Program-made: the position numbers and the translations under genes
In this document: positions 51,615 to 59,419 of the stretch, piece by piece
Numbering within the stretch: the first letter of the stretch is position 1
Layout: every line of letters starts with the position of its first letter
NCBI RefSeq assembly: GCF_004353915.1
Contig: NZ_SMRP01000006.1
Location: forward strand, 224,047-288,046
Reading direction: 5' to 3'
DNA: 64,000 bases
From: Paraburkholderia silviterrae
GTDB lineage: Bacteria > Pseudomonadota > Gammaproteobacteria > Burkholderiales > Burkholderiaceae
The notes under the pieces: generated by a model
What the model was told of the DNA's origin: nothing
What the model saw: only the letters and a program-made list of their open reading frames with translations
Database searches by the model: none

Positions 51615-52469
51615 TCAGCTCTGCGTGACGAAGTTGCGTACGTGCGTATTGAAGAGATCGGCGTGTGTGGCGTTCATGCCATGCGTCGCGCCTTTCATCG
51701 TGATGCGCTGCGCGAAGTCGATCCACTCTTCGAGCGCCTCGACATTATTGCGGAACATCAGCGGGCTGCGCTGGCCGTCGATCAGCAGCGTGCGGCACTT
51801 GATGTCCGCCGCGGGGCGGCGCATGTAGGCGGGCAGCGGATCGAGCAGCTGCTTGGGCAGCGTCGTGGCGTTGGCGATGGCCATTTCGCGGAAGGCGTGC
51901 GGGCTCTTGCGCCAGGCGCCCGGCATGCTCACCGAATCCACGAACAGCTCCAGCCCGTCTTCCAGCTCGCCGCGCTCGATGAGATCGGCCGCGCGCGTGC
52001 GCAGCGCGTTGGTGGCGGGAGGCAGCACGTCTTCGTCGTCTTCGAGGCGGCGCAGCGGGCCGCCCGGATCGGCGAGCACGAGCGTGCGCACGAGGCGCGG
52101 ATAGCGGCGCGCGAGGTGATACGCAATCGAGCCGCCGCGCGAATGACCCACCAGATGCACCGACTCGAGTCCCATCGCGACGATGAAGTCGGCCAGCTCA
52201 TGCAGATGGCTTTCCCAGCCGAATTCGCCCTGGATGCAGGCGTCGGCGGCCGGCCAGTAATGGCTCAGGCTCGGGGCGATGCAGCGGAAATCGTCCGCGA
52301 GACCGTCCAGCTGCGGCGCCCAGTAGCGGTAGTCGCACAGCGAGCCGTGCACGAACAGCAGTGGCTCACCGGTGCCCCGTTCGAGGTACGGCAGAACGAC
52401 GCCCGAGTCCAGCGTCGCGAACGACAGGTCGGGTGGGGCAAGTAGGGACGGGTCGATGCGTTGATTCAC
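51615..52469 (-). CDS. Alpha/beta-hydrolase
   Basis: 284 residues from GTG 52469, which has GGAG 8 bases upstream. Oxyanion segment LLFVHGSLCDYRYWAPQLDG, nucleophile Ser110 in LVGHSRGGSIAYHLA (G-x-S-x-G), acid in TLLIDGQRSPLMF and His in KGATHGMNATHADLF. Cytoplasmic, no signal peptide. Substrate unknown. It is convergent with the VOC gene. Confidence 0.87.
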   Translation of the reverse strand: MNQRIDPSLLAPPDLSFATLDSGVVLPYLERGTGEPLLFVHGSLCDYRYWAPQLDGLADDFRCIAPSLSHYWPAADACIQGEFGWESHLHELADFIVAMGLESVHLVGHSRGGSIAYHLARRYPRLVRTLVLADPGGPLRRLEDDEDVLPPATNALRTRAADLIERGELEDGLELFVDSVSMPGAWRKSPHAFREMAIANATTLPKQLLDPLPAYMRRPAADIKCRTLLIDGQRSPLMFRNNVEALEEWIDFAQRITMKGATHGMNATHADLFNTHVRNFVTQS

Positions 52470-52676
52470 GGAGATCACTCCAGTCGCGGAGATGACACTT
52501 TGCCGCATGGCAACGCTTAAGGGAAACGCAATAAATTGAACGTTGCTATCAGGTTTTCTGATTGAAATAAGATTGAAAGCTTGCGGCGCTGATACATCGG
52601 CCAACCCTGAGCCCGTCGCGGTGAGACGCTGGTAGACTCCGGCCGGCATTCAGCCCCATCCCACCGGAGTTCACCC

Positions 52677-52934
52677 ATGCGCCGAAACCTGCTTCGAATC
52701 TGTCTTGCCGCTGCCACGTGCGTGCTTGGCGCTTGCTCTACCGCGAATTCCACTGCCCCGTCCACGATGGTGGGTGCCGATCGCGACGCACATGGATGCA
52801 TTGGCTCCGCGGGCTATTCGTGGTGTGAACACACGCAGCGCTGCGAACGCCCGTGGGAACTCGCGAAGCAGCAAGGCTTTGCTTCCTCCGAGGCGAACTT
52901 CGCGCAATACTGCGCGACCGGAACGGCTAACTGA
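52677..52934 (+). CDS. Small Cys-containing lipoprotein
   Basis: 85 residues from ATG 52677, CCGGAG upstream. Lipobox: RICLAAATCVLGAC, lipidated Cys at residue 20. The mature part contains a conserved-looking core with three cysteines and aromatic residues, CIGSAGYSWCEHTQRCERPW, followed by ELAKQQGF and another Cys near the end. Four cysteines in a 65-residue exported domain suggest disulfides. I do not recognise a named family. Confidence 0.7.
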   Translation: MRRNLLRICLAAATCVLGACSTANSTAPSTMVGADRDAHGCIGSAGYSWCEHTQRCERPWELAKQQGFASSEANFAQYCATGTAN

Positions 52935-53286
52935 TCCACGCCTCGAATCGCGCAGAATGTATGCGCTTCAAACCGTGCCATCGCGCGCAATTCAATCAGG
53001 AATCCATATGATTTTGACGGGGCAATCCTTATTCGTCAGACATTTGGCAATGCAGCATGCATCGGACACGGCGTTGCCCCCACGCTAGCGAGTGCCGTAT
53101 CGCCAGTCCCGCGACGAAGCATTTCTCTGCATGAATTCTGGCGCCTTTCGCACCGACGTTGCGCAAAGCCACGTGCCGCGAGCGAACTTTTCCTTTTTGG
53201 AAAACGTTTGCGGTAGGGGTATCAAGCCGCGTCCGATGCGAGCCGAAAACGCGCCTATAGGCATGAGGTTTCGAAAAGGGGCAAAC
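52935..53286. other. Intergenic region between two lipoprotein genes
   Basis: About 350 bases with no supported gene. Open frames run through it on both strands but have no family-like text or ribosome sites. The frame of the following lipoprotein is open upstream to 53092, but residues encoded there show no export signal and the GTG at 53287 is better placed. Confidence 0.4.
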
Positions 53287-53664
53287 GTGAAGCACATCGT
53301 GTTCTTGATCGCCGTGATGGCATTGGCGGGGTGCGCGCAACTGCATCCGGCCGATACGGCAAACACTGAAAAGCCGGCCGCGCCAACCGTGGTGATGCGG
53401 TTCGATATTCCCGCCGACGCGCTCGGCGCACGCGATCCACAACTAGCCACGGTGCTCGCGAAGGCGGGGGCGCTGGCCGCCGCGCAGAGGCAGCCGACTG
53501 TGATCCGCGTGACTGCGCTCGGCCAGGATCTGCGCTACCTCAACGAGGCGATCTGGAAGGGCGTGCCGCCACGGCAATCACTCAAGCCAGCGCTCGAGAA
53601 TGTCACGGCCGGCGCGAACCAGACATACAGCGTGTCGATCGAACCACTGCAATCGGGGGACTGA
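53287..53664 (+). CDS. Small lipoprotein of unknown function
   Basis: 125 residues from GTG 53287, with AAGGGG about 6 bases upstream. Lipobox VFLIAVMALAGC, Cys at about residue 16. The mature part (VVMRFDIPADALGARDPQLA, then TVIRVTALGQDLRYLNEAIW and a final TYSVSIEPLQ) looks like a compact alpha/beta domain. An ATG a few codons upstream (53266) is an alternative start. The next gene starts 4 bases after its stop, and a lytic transglycosylase follows, so the three form a probable envelope-related operon. Family not recognised. Confidence 0.65.
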   Translation: MKHIVFLIAVMALAGCAQLHPADTANTEKPAAPTVVMRFDIPADALGARDPQLATVLAKAGALAAAQRQPTVIRVTALGQDLRYLNEAIWKGVPPRQSLKPALENVTAGANQTYSVSIEPLQSGD

Positions 53665-53668
53665 CGCG

Positions 53669-54004
53669 ATGCGCCCGAATGTTCTCGCCGGGGCCGCGCC
53701 GTTACTGGTCCTGCTCGTTTCCTGCAGCGCGTGGGCGGGCCAGCCCGGCGCCGTCGCCGTCGCCCTGGCGTCGGATACCGACGTGTCACGCGTCTATCCG
53801 CCGTTGCCCACGCTCGCCATGCTGCCGCCATCGACCGGCGATGACGACGCGCTACCCGCCTCGCATTCCGTCTCGCGCAAAAGGAAGGCGCGCCAGCACG
53901 ACTGCCATTGCGCCATGCCTTCTCCCAGGCTCGTGGTGTCCGACGCGTCGCGTGTCTACCTCAAGGACATCGAACGGCAGCTCGATGTTGCGTTGGCGCG
54001 CTAA
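53669..54004 (+). CDS. Small exported protein of unknown function
   Basis: 111 residues from ATG 53669. Signal peptide VLAGAAPLLVLLVSCSAWAG, then a Pro/Asp-rich stretch and a basic Cys-containing segment (RKRKARQHDCHCAMPSPRLV) and a short helix VYLKDIERQLDVALAR. Placed between a lipoprotein and a lytic transglycosylase (4 and 23 bases away), it probably belongs to the same envelope function. No family recognised. Confidence 0.6.
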   Translation: MRPNVLAGAAPLLVLLVSCSAWAGQPGAVAVALASDTDVSRVYPPLPTLAMLPPSTGDDDALPASHSVSRKRKARQHDCHCAMPSPRLVVSDASRVYLKDIERQLDVALAR

Positions 54005-54027
54005 CTCGCGCATTGGAGGCCAGAACG

Positions 54028-54516
54028 ATGGCTCAGCACATGTCTCTTGCACGCCGGTGTTCGAAATACCGGATCTTGTTTGCGTGGCTTGCCGCGGCCA
54101 CACTCAGCTGTCCGATGGCGCATGCAGCGAACGGCGACGAGTGTTTCGAAAAGGCGGGCGCATACCAGGGCGTCAATCCGCTCGTGCTGCGTGCCGTGGC
54201 ATGGCGCGAATCGAAGGGTGACGCGAGCGCTATCAACCACAACGCCAATGGCTCGATCGACGTGGGGCAACTGCAAATCAACTCCGTCCATTTTTCCGAA
54301 CTCGCGCGTGAGGGTATCCCGCATCGCGCATTGACCGACCCGTGCGTGAACATCTTCGTGGCCGCGTGGCTGCTCAAACAGAAGATGGTGCGTTACGGCA
54401 ACACGTGGCGGGCAATTGGCGCGTATCACTCGGAGTCGCCGCGAGAACGCGATGCGTACGCGCGGAGCATCCGGGCGATCCTCGTCAGCTGGGGGTTGTT
54501 GCGGCCCCAGCAATGA
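54028..54516 (+). CDS. Lytic transglycosylase, SLT family, exported
   Basis: 162 residues from ATG 54028, with GGAGG 10 bases upstream. Signal peptide to about residue 33 (FAWLAAATLSCPMAHA). SLT motif: catalytic Glu61 in LRAVAWRESKGDASAINHNA, then GSIDVGQLQINSVHF and VNIFVAAWLLKQKM. It cleaves peptidoglycan strands. Short single-domain SLT proteins like this commonly belong to secretion or pilus assembly systems (IagB/VirB1-like). Here only two small exported proteins precede it. Confidence 0.88.
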   Translation: MAQHMSLARRCSKYRILFAWLAAATLSCPMAHAANGDECFEKAGAYQGVNPLVLRAVAWRESKGDASAINHNANGSIDVGQLQINSVHFSELAREGIPHRALTDPCVNIFVAAWLLKQKMVRYGNTWRAIGAYHSESPRERDAYARSIRAILVSWGLLRPQQ

Positions 54517-54608
54517 CATCTCAGTGCTTCACTATTTCTTTATCGGCAATTCAATTAGGACACCGGTCCGAGCAAGGCAAACGTCTCGACTGGATCAAGC
54601 CGTACACG

Positions 54609-54887
54609 CAGGGCATCTATGCCTACGTGACGCTCAAGGTGGGCGTGGAGCCCACGGAGCCGTTGCGCCAGGCACTGGTGGCGCTGGTGCGCAAGGAGAT
54701 CGGCCCAATTGCGAGCCCCGACTTCATCCAATGGGCGCCGGTTTTGCCGAAGACCCGTTCAGGTAAGATCATGCGCCGCATCTTGCGCAAGATTGCCGAC
54801 GGCGACTACGACAATCTCGGCGATGTCTCCACGCTGGCCGATCCGCGCGTGGTGAAGGAACTGATCGGTCACCGGATCGCGCATTGA
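54609..54887 (+). pseudogene. Acetyl-CoA synthetase C-terminal remnant
   Basis: From 54609 the frame reads QGIYAYVTLKVGVEPTEPLR, then LVRKEIGPIASPDFIQWAP, LPKTRSGKIMRRILRKIADG and DVSTLADPRVVKELIGHR, the last 90 or so residues of acetyl-CoA synthetase including the acetylated lysine motif. The rest of the roughly 660-residue enzyme is absent: upstream lies the transglycosylase gene, and 54517-54608 shows no matching sequence. There is no start codon or ribosome site of its own. It is a truncated relic that kept a good reading frame, so the loss may be recent. Confidence 0.85.
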
Positions 54888-54920
54888 AGCGCAAGCACCA
54901 GCGCGAAGCCTTCTATATAA

Positions 54921-54965
54921 CGGGTGGCGCGATGGACCTTCTTGCTGGTCCATCGCGCCGCCCGT
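54921..54965. terminator. Long hairpin between the acs remnant and HiPIP
   Basis: CGGG(T)GGCGCGATGGACC (54921-54938) pairs with GGTCCATCGCGCCGCCCG (54947-54964) around an 8-base loop; TTATTTT follows on the + strand. It can stop transcription from the left, and may serve HiPIP from the right. Confidence 0.75.
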
Positions 54966-54990
54966 TATTTTCCGGTCATCGACCGCAGCG

Positions 54991-55302
54991 TCAGGCCTTC
55001 TTGACGTAAGCGTTGCACCAGCCCTTCGCATACACCAGCTTGCCGCCGTAGGTTGCGCAGGGGCCCGTCGCCGCGCCGGGCTTGCCTGAATACAACTGGC
55101 AATTGGCGCAGGTCTGGCCGGCCTGGTAGCGGGCGAATTTCGACTTGTCGACTTTCGCGGCGTCTTCCGTGTATCCGAGCGCCTGTGCTGTGGGGTCGGT
55201 CACGGAGAGCAATGGGGCGTCCGCGCGTGACTCGGTGGACAGCACCGTCGTCGACGCGACAGAGGCGGCAAGGATCATGAAACGCCGGCGGGAAACTGGC
55301 AT
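54991..55302 (-). CDS. High-potential iron-sulfur protein (HiPIP)
   Basis: 103 residues. Tat-type signal VSRRRFMILAASVAS. The four [4Fe-4S] ligands are Cys65 and Cys68 (QTCANCQLYSGKP), Cys82 (GPCATYGGKLV) and Cys96 (AKGWCNAYV). Mature length of about 75 residues fits the family. A small periplasmic electron carrier. Single gene with its own terminator-like hairpin. Confidence 0.93.
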   Translation of the reverse strand: MPVSRRRFMILAASVASTTVLSTESRADAPLLSVTDPTAQALGYTEDAAKVDKSKFARYQAGQTCANCQLYSGKPGAATGPCATYGGKLVYAKGWCNAYVKKA

Positions 55303-55666
55303 GATATGGACTCCTGTGTGTATTGGAGCCGGCGGAACGCAAGACGCATGGCATGCATCGCCCTGGGTACGCTTACGTTGAGTGCATCCCGTCGGTCCAT
55401 GGAAGCTCGATCAGCATACGCCATACTCACCGGTCACCCGACCGGATTCGCTGGCGCCAGATATGCCGCGCAATCGGCCCGCAGGCGATTTCGTCGGCAT
55501 CGACTTCGATAACACTGGTGCGGGAATCAATATATCACGGCGTGAAATGTGAATGCGCACAGCGCGCGCGGGCGCCGTGCTTGCCGTGTCCGGCGGGGCG
55601 GTTGACGGCGGCGCTTGACTTGCAGCTAACCGGCAGCGAATCGGCAACGACCCTGCAGACGGCGAA
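55303..55666. other. Intergenic region between HiPIP and the GNAT gene
   Basis: No gene supported in about 360 bases. The right end of HiPIP (55303-55340) has a ribosome site for it; otherwise only short shadow frames are open. Confidence 0.4.
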
Positions 55667-56389
55667 TCAGCCGCGCGCCTGCGCGTCTCGCAGGCCGGCG
55701 AGCGACTCGCGCTGATTGCCCTCGGCGTCGAAGTTGCCGGCGTCGAGCCAGGTTTCGAACGCGCGTTTCACGCCCGGCCAGTCCTTGTCGACGATGGCGA
55801 ACCACGCGGTATCGCGGCTGCGTCCCTTGTACACGATGGCCTGCCTGAAGATGCCTTCGAATTGAAAGCCGAGCCGCAGCGCGGCCTGCCGTGAGGGCGC
55901 GTTGAGGCTGTCGCATTTCCATTCATAGCGCCGGTAGCCGAGCGCGTCGAATGCGTAGCACATCAACAGATACTGCGCCTCGGTGGAGAGCGCCGTGCGC
56001 TTGAGCCGCGGGGAGAAGGTGACGTTGCCGACTTCGATCACGCCATTCGCCGGATCGATGCGCATCAGCGAGAACGTGCCCACGGCCTTGCCGCTCGCCC
56101 GGTCGATGACCGCGTAATGCAATGGGTCGGTGGAGGCGGCCGCGCCCGTGAGGTACGCGCGATACGCCGCGAGGTCCACGAACGGACCAATCGTCAGATA
56201 GGTCCAGTCGCTGCCGTCGGCGACCTGGCTATAGGCGTCGAAAAGGTCGGCGGCATGCCGGTCGACGTCGATGGGCTCGATGCGGCAGCGCGCGCCCTCG
56301 ATGCTCACGCGCGCGGGCCGCTCGCGCGCCGTCCAGCCGGACAGGGCGTCGCCGATGGGTTGCGCGTATTCGTTCGTTCTGGCTGCCAT
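55667..56389 (-). CDS. GNAT-family N-acetyltransferase (RimJ/RimL type)
   Basis: 240 residues. RIEPIDVDRHAADLFDAYSQ opens the fold; acetyl-CoA site text is SPRLKRTALSTEAQYLLMCY followed by ALGYRRYEWKCDSLNAPSRQ and AALRLGFQFEGIFRQAIVYK, the pattern of the RimJ/RimL-like GNAT group ('GNAT family N-acetyltransferase'). Target unknown. Single gene. Confidence 0.87.
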   Translation of the reverse strand: MAARTNEYAQPIGDALSGWTARERPARVSIEGARCRIEPIDVDRHAADLFDAYSQVADGSDWTYLTIGPFVDLAAYRAYLTGAAASTDPLHYAVIDRASGKAVGTFSLMRIDPANGVIEVGNVTFSPRLKRTALSTEAQYLLMCYAFDALGYRRYEWKCDSLNAPSRQAALRLGFQFEGIFRQAIVYKGRSRDTAWFAIVDKDWPGVKRAFETWLDAGNFDAEGNQRESLAGLRDAQARG

Positions 56390-56613
56390 TCTTCACATGC
56401 TCCATTCGCACGGCGGGCTCGCGCGTGCATGACACGTTACCTCAGGAATGACAGCTAAAGTAACCTTGCTCGTGGCACCTTGAAAAGGTCCACGGCGGCC
56501 AGAGACGTTGGAGCCACGCTTCGTGGCGCGGCAGGCTGCACGGCTCGCGGCGCAATTCGGCCTGTGATGCGGCGTGGATTGCGGCGGGGCGAATTGCGTC
56601 GCGAGCATCAGGT

Positions 56614-56874
56614 TCATTGCGACATGGAACCTGAAGCGGGATGGTCCGTGCCCATCGCGTCGTGCTTCTTCATGGTTGAATCCTTGCCCATCTTGTCGTG
56701 CGCCATCGCACCGTCCTTGCTCATCTTGTCGTGAGACATGGCGTCTTTGCCCATGGTGTCCTTCTGCATGGCGTCGTTGCCCATCGCGCCGCTCGCTTGC
56801 GCGAACGCGGTGCCGGTGCCTGCGCCCAGCGTGGCGGCGCTGACGACGATAGCGGCGAGAATGATCTTCTTCAT
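56614..56874 (-). CDS. Pentapeptide MXKDX repeat protein, exported
   Basis: 86 residues. Signal peptide MKKIILAAIVVSAATLGAGT...AFA. The mature part consists of M-x-K/H-D-x pentapeptides (e.g. DAMQKDTMGKDAMSHDKMSK), the named MXKDX repeat family, rich in Met, Asp, Lys and His, which suits metal (copper/silver) binding, though that is inference. It lies 63 bases after the molybdopterin oxidoreductase gene, in a group divergent from the ECF sigma/NrsF pair. Confidence 0.88.
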   Translation of the reverse strand: MKKIILAAIVVSAATLGAGTGTAFAQASGAMGNDAMQKDTMGKDAMSHDKMSKDGAMAHDKMGKDSTMKKHDAMGTDHPASGSMSQ

Positions 56875-56937
56875 GGCTGTGCTCCTTGGTGGGTGAAAAC
56901 CTGGTGGGTGAAAAATAAGGTCCGGCAATTCAGGCCG

Positions 56938-57723
56938 TCACGAGCCGCCGAACCAGTTGTAGCCCTGGTCGACCCAATAGCCGCCGGGGTACGTGTTCGT
57001 GACGAAAATTTCGACGATGTGCTTCGGATTCTTGTAGCCGAGCTTGGTCGGCATGCGCAGCTTCATCGGGTAGCCGTATTTGGCAGGCAGGCGCTCGCCG
57101 TCGTAGTCGAATGCGAGCAGCGTTTGCGGATGCAGCGCGGTGGCCATGTCGATGCTCTCGTAGTAGTCGTCCGCGCAGCGAAAGCCCACGTACTTCGCGC
57201 TGGTGTCCGCGCCCACGCGGCGCAGGAAGCTGGCGAACGGCGTGCCGCCCCAGCGCCCGATGGCGCTCCAGCCTTCCACGCAGATATGCCGCGTGATCTG
57301 CTCGGCGTGCGGCAGCGCGTAGAGCTCGGGCAGCGTCCACACGCGCTGGCCGGTGACGAGTCCGCTCAGCTTGAGGCGGTAGCTGCCGCCGTCCACGACA
57401 GGCGCTTCGTCGACGCTGTAGAACGCGTTGAACGGGAATGGCCGTGTGATCTGCGCCTCGGTGTAGGTGGGCGCGAGCTGGTGAGGATCGAAGAGCCACG
57501 CCTGCACGCGGTCGTTCAGCCGCGAGACGGCGGTAAGAAACGTGTTGACGGAGGCCTCGTCGGTGATCGAGCAGCCGGTCAGCATCGAAAGGCCGCCGAG
57601 CGTGAGCAGGCGCTTGCCGAACAGCCGTCGCGAGGGCATCTCGAGCCTGGCCGTTTCGCGGCGCGCATCGGCGAGGATCGCCGCGCGGTCCAGCGTGACG
57701 ATTTTGCGGTCGTTCGTGTTCAT
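56938..57723 (-). CDS. Molybdopterin-dependent oxidoreductase (sulfite oxidase/MsrP-like)
   Basis: 261 residues. N-terminus SRRLFGKRLLTLGGLSMLTGC resembles a Tat signal with a lipobox-like LTGC (Cys51). The Moco-binding cysteine is Cys148 in RHICVEGWSAIGRWGG, and later segments GFRCADDYYESIDMATALHP and LPAKYGYPMKLRMP belong to the same fold. MsrP-type enzymes repair methionine sulfoxide in the periplasm. The cytochrome b partner gene lies 31 bases downstream of window order (upstream in transcription) at 57755. Forms an operon with it and the MXKDX gene. Confidence 0.88.
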   Translation of the reverse strand: MNTNDRKIVTLDRAAILADARRETARLEMPSRRLFGKRLLTLGGLSMLTGCSITDEASVNTFLTAVSRLNDRVQAWLFDPHQLAPTYTEAQITRPFPFNAFYSVDEAPVVDGGSYRLKLSGLVTGQRVWTLPELYALPHAEQITRHICVEGWSAIGRWGGTPFASFLRRVGADTSAKYVGFRCADDYYESIDMATALHPQTLLAFDYDGERLPAKYGYPMKLRMPTKLGYKNPKHIVEIFVTNTYPGGYWVDQGYNWFGGS

Positions 57724-57754
57724 CTGGAATCCTTATCGATGAGCAAAGTCAAGC

Positions 57755-58393
57755 TCAATGGCCGCGCAGCATGGTGATGAGCGAGCGCGGCACGAGCGCC
57801 ACCATCGTGACGTGCACGACTACGAACGCGGCCAGCAGCGACATCGCGCAGAAGTGCACGACGCGAGCGTTGTCATAGCCGCCCATGAGCTCGCGCAGCA
57901 GCGGGAACTGCACGGATTTCCAGATCGCGAGACCGGAAAGCACGAGCACGATGAGGTCGGCGATGGCGACCAGATAGGCGAGCTTTTGCACGGCGTTGTA
58001 GTGGCGCAGGTCGGCGTGCGACAGGTGGCCGGTGAGTGCTGCGCGCAGGTCGGCGAACACGGCGCGCGGGCTTAGCGGGAAGAACTTCGCGAACAGACGC
58101 CCGGTGGCGATATTGAGCGCGAGGTACACGAGCCCGTTGAAAACGAGCAGCCACATGGCCGCGAAATGCCATTGCAGCGCGCCGCCCAGCCAGCCGCCGA
58201 GCGTGATCGACGTCGGGATGACGAGGTGGGGGAAGACCGGCGAGGCGTCATAGATGCGCCAGCCCGAGCACATCATGATGAGCGCCGCTGCTGCATTGAG
58301 CCAGTGCGTCACGCGCAGCCATAGCGGATGAATCGGGCGCGCGCCGTGCACGAGCGGCTGGCTCGCAGGCGGCCGGGCGGTTGTGGTTTCCAT
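57755..58393 (-). CDS. Cytochrome b561-type membrane subunit
   Basis: 212 residues from ATG 58393, with GAGGAG upstream. Four to five hydrophobic segments, e.g. WLRVTHWLNAAAALIMMCSG (heme His), WHFAAMWLLVFNGLVYLALN, KLAYLVAIADLIVLVLSGLA and VVHFCAMSLLAAFVVVHVTM. His residues in these helices suit b-type hemes. It would pass quinol electrons to the molybdopterin oxidoreductase encoded next. First gene of the group, divergent from the sigma gene. Confidence 0.88.
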   Translation of the reverse strand: METTTARPPASQPLVHGARPIHPLWLRVTHWLNAAAALIMMCSGWRIYDASPVFPHLVIPTSITLGGWLGGALQWHFAAMWLLVFNGLVYLALNIATGRLFAKFFPLSPRAVFADLRAALTGHLSHADLRHYNAVQKLAYLVAIADLIVLVLSGLAIWKSVQFPLLRELMGGYDNARVVHFCAMSLLAAFVVVHVTMVALVPRSLITMLRGH

Positions 58394-58609
58394 CGCGGAC
58401 TCCTCGTGACGTGCAGGTACTGGTGAATTCGTTGTGGGCCGAACTGTGGTTACAGCAACGCGCGAGAAATTTGCACGGCTTGCGCTCGCTGCCAGAAATT
58501 TCATGCGGTGTGTAACCGCGCGCGCGTTTCGGACGAATAGCCTCCAGGGAGCCTCGCGCCTTACGGCGCACGGCAAGCGCGGGCAAATTCAGGAATCGGG
58601 AGCGAAAGC

Positions 58610-59419
58610 GTGGGCTGGGCGAACACCGCGGCGGGTTGGATGCAGACGGGCGAGCGCGCCGCGCAGGGCGGCGGCGCGGCCGCTATTGCGGTGCGCGACG
58701 CCATGGGCTACGCTCACGCGATCGCGCCCGTATTTGGAGCCGGCGACGTCGCTGCACCCGGCGATGCCGCGCGCAAGCCTGTTGCAAGCTTCGGGGCGGG
58801 TGTGGAAGTCGGCGCGGGCGCGGGCACCGCTGCAGGCGCGCCATCCGATCGTCGCGACAACACAGGACGCCCTTTGCATCCCGCGGAAATCCGTCTCAAA
58901 GCGCTGTTCCTCGCCGGCCTGGAAGGCGACGCCGACGCGTACCGCCTGTTCCTTCAGGAACTGACGCGGCATTTGCGCGGCTATCTGCGCAGGCGCATTC
59001 CGCAATTGCACGACGACGTGGAAGACCTCGTGCAGGAGATCCTGCTCGCGGTGCACAACGCGCGTCACACGTGGCGCTCCGAAGAACCGCTGACCGCCTG
59101 GGTGCACGCCATCGCCCGCTACAAATTGATGGACTTCTTTCGCTCGCGCTCCCGCCGCGAATCGCTGAACGACCCGCTCGACGATCACACCGACCTGTTC
59201 GCCACCCCCGACGACGAGCCGGCCCAGGCCCGCCGCGACATCGGCAAGCTGCTCGACCAGTTGCCGGACAAGCAGCGCCTGCCCATTGTTCATGTGAAGC
59301 TCGAGGGACGCTCGGTGGTGGAGGCCGCGCAACTCACGGGGCTTTCGGAGTCGGCCGTGAAGGTGGGCATCCACCGTGGCCTGAAGGCGCTCGCGGCGCG
59401 CATTCGGGGGGCGCAATGA
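58610..59419 (+). CDS. ECF RNA polymerase sigma factor with a long Ala/Gly-rich N-terminus
   Basis: 269 residues from GTG 58610. The sigma part starts at about residue 90: EIRLKALFLAGLEGDADAYR, then DDVEDLVQEILLAVHNARHT (region 2.2), AIARYKLMDFFRSRSRRES, and region 4 with EGRSVVEAAQLTGLSESAVK and VGIHRGLKALAARI. The first 90 residues are low complexity (A, G, P) and not needed for a normal ECF factor of about 180; ATG 58640 or 58703 could be the true start. No clear ribosome site decides. The stop overlaps the start of nrsF, so the anti-sigma gene is coupled. Confidence 0.85.
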   Translation: MGWANTAAGWMQTGERAAQGGGAAAIAVRDAMGYAHAIAPVFGAGDVAAPGDAARKPVASFGAGVEVGAGAGTAAGAPSDRRDNTGRPLHPAEIRLKALFLAGLEGDADAYRLFLQELTRHLRGYLRRRIPQLHDDVEDLVQEILLAVHNARHTWRSEEPLTAWVHAIARYKLMDFFRSRSRRESLNDPLDDHTDLFATPDDEPAQARRDIGKLLDQLPDKQRLPIVHVKLEGRSVVEAAQLTGLSESAVKVGIHRGLKALAARIRGAQ

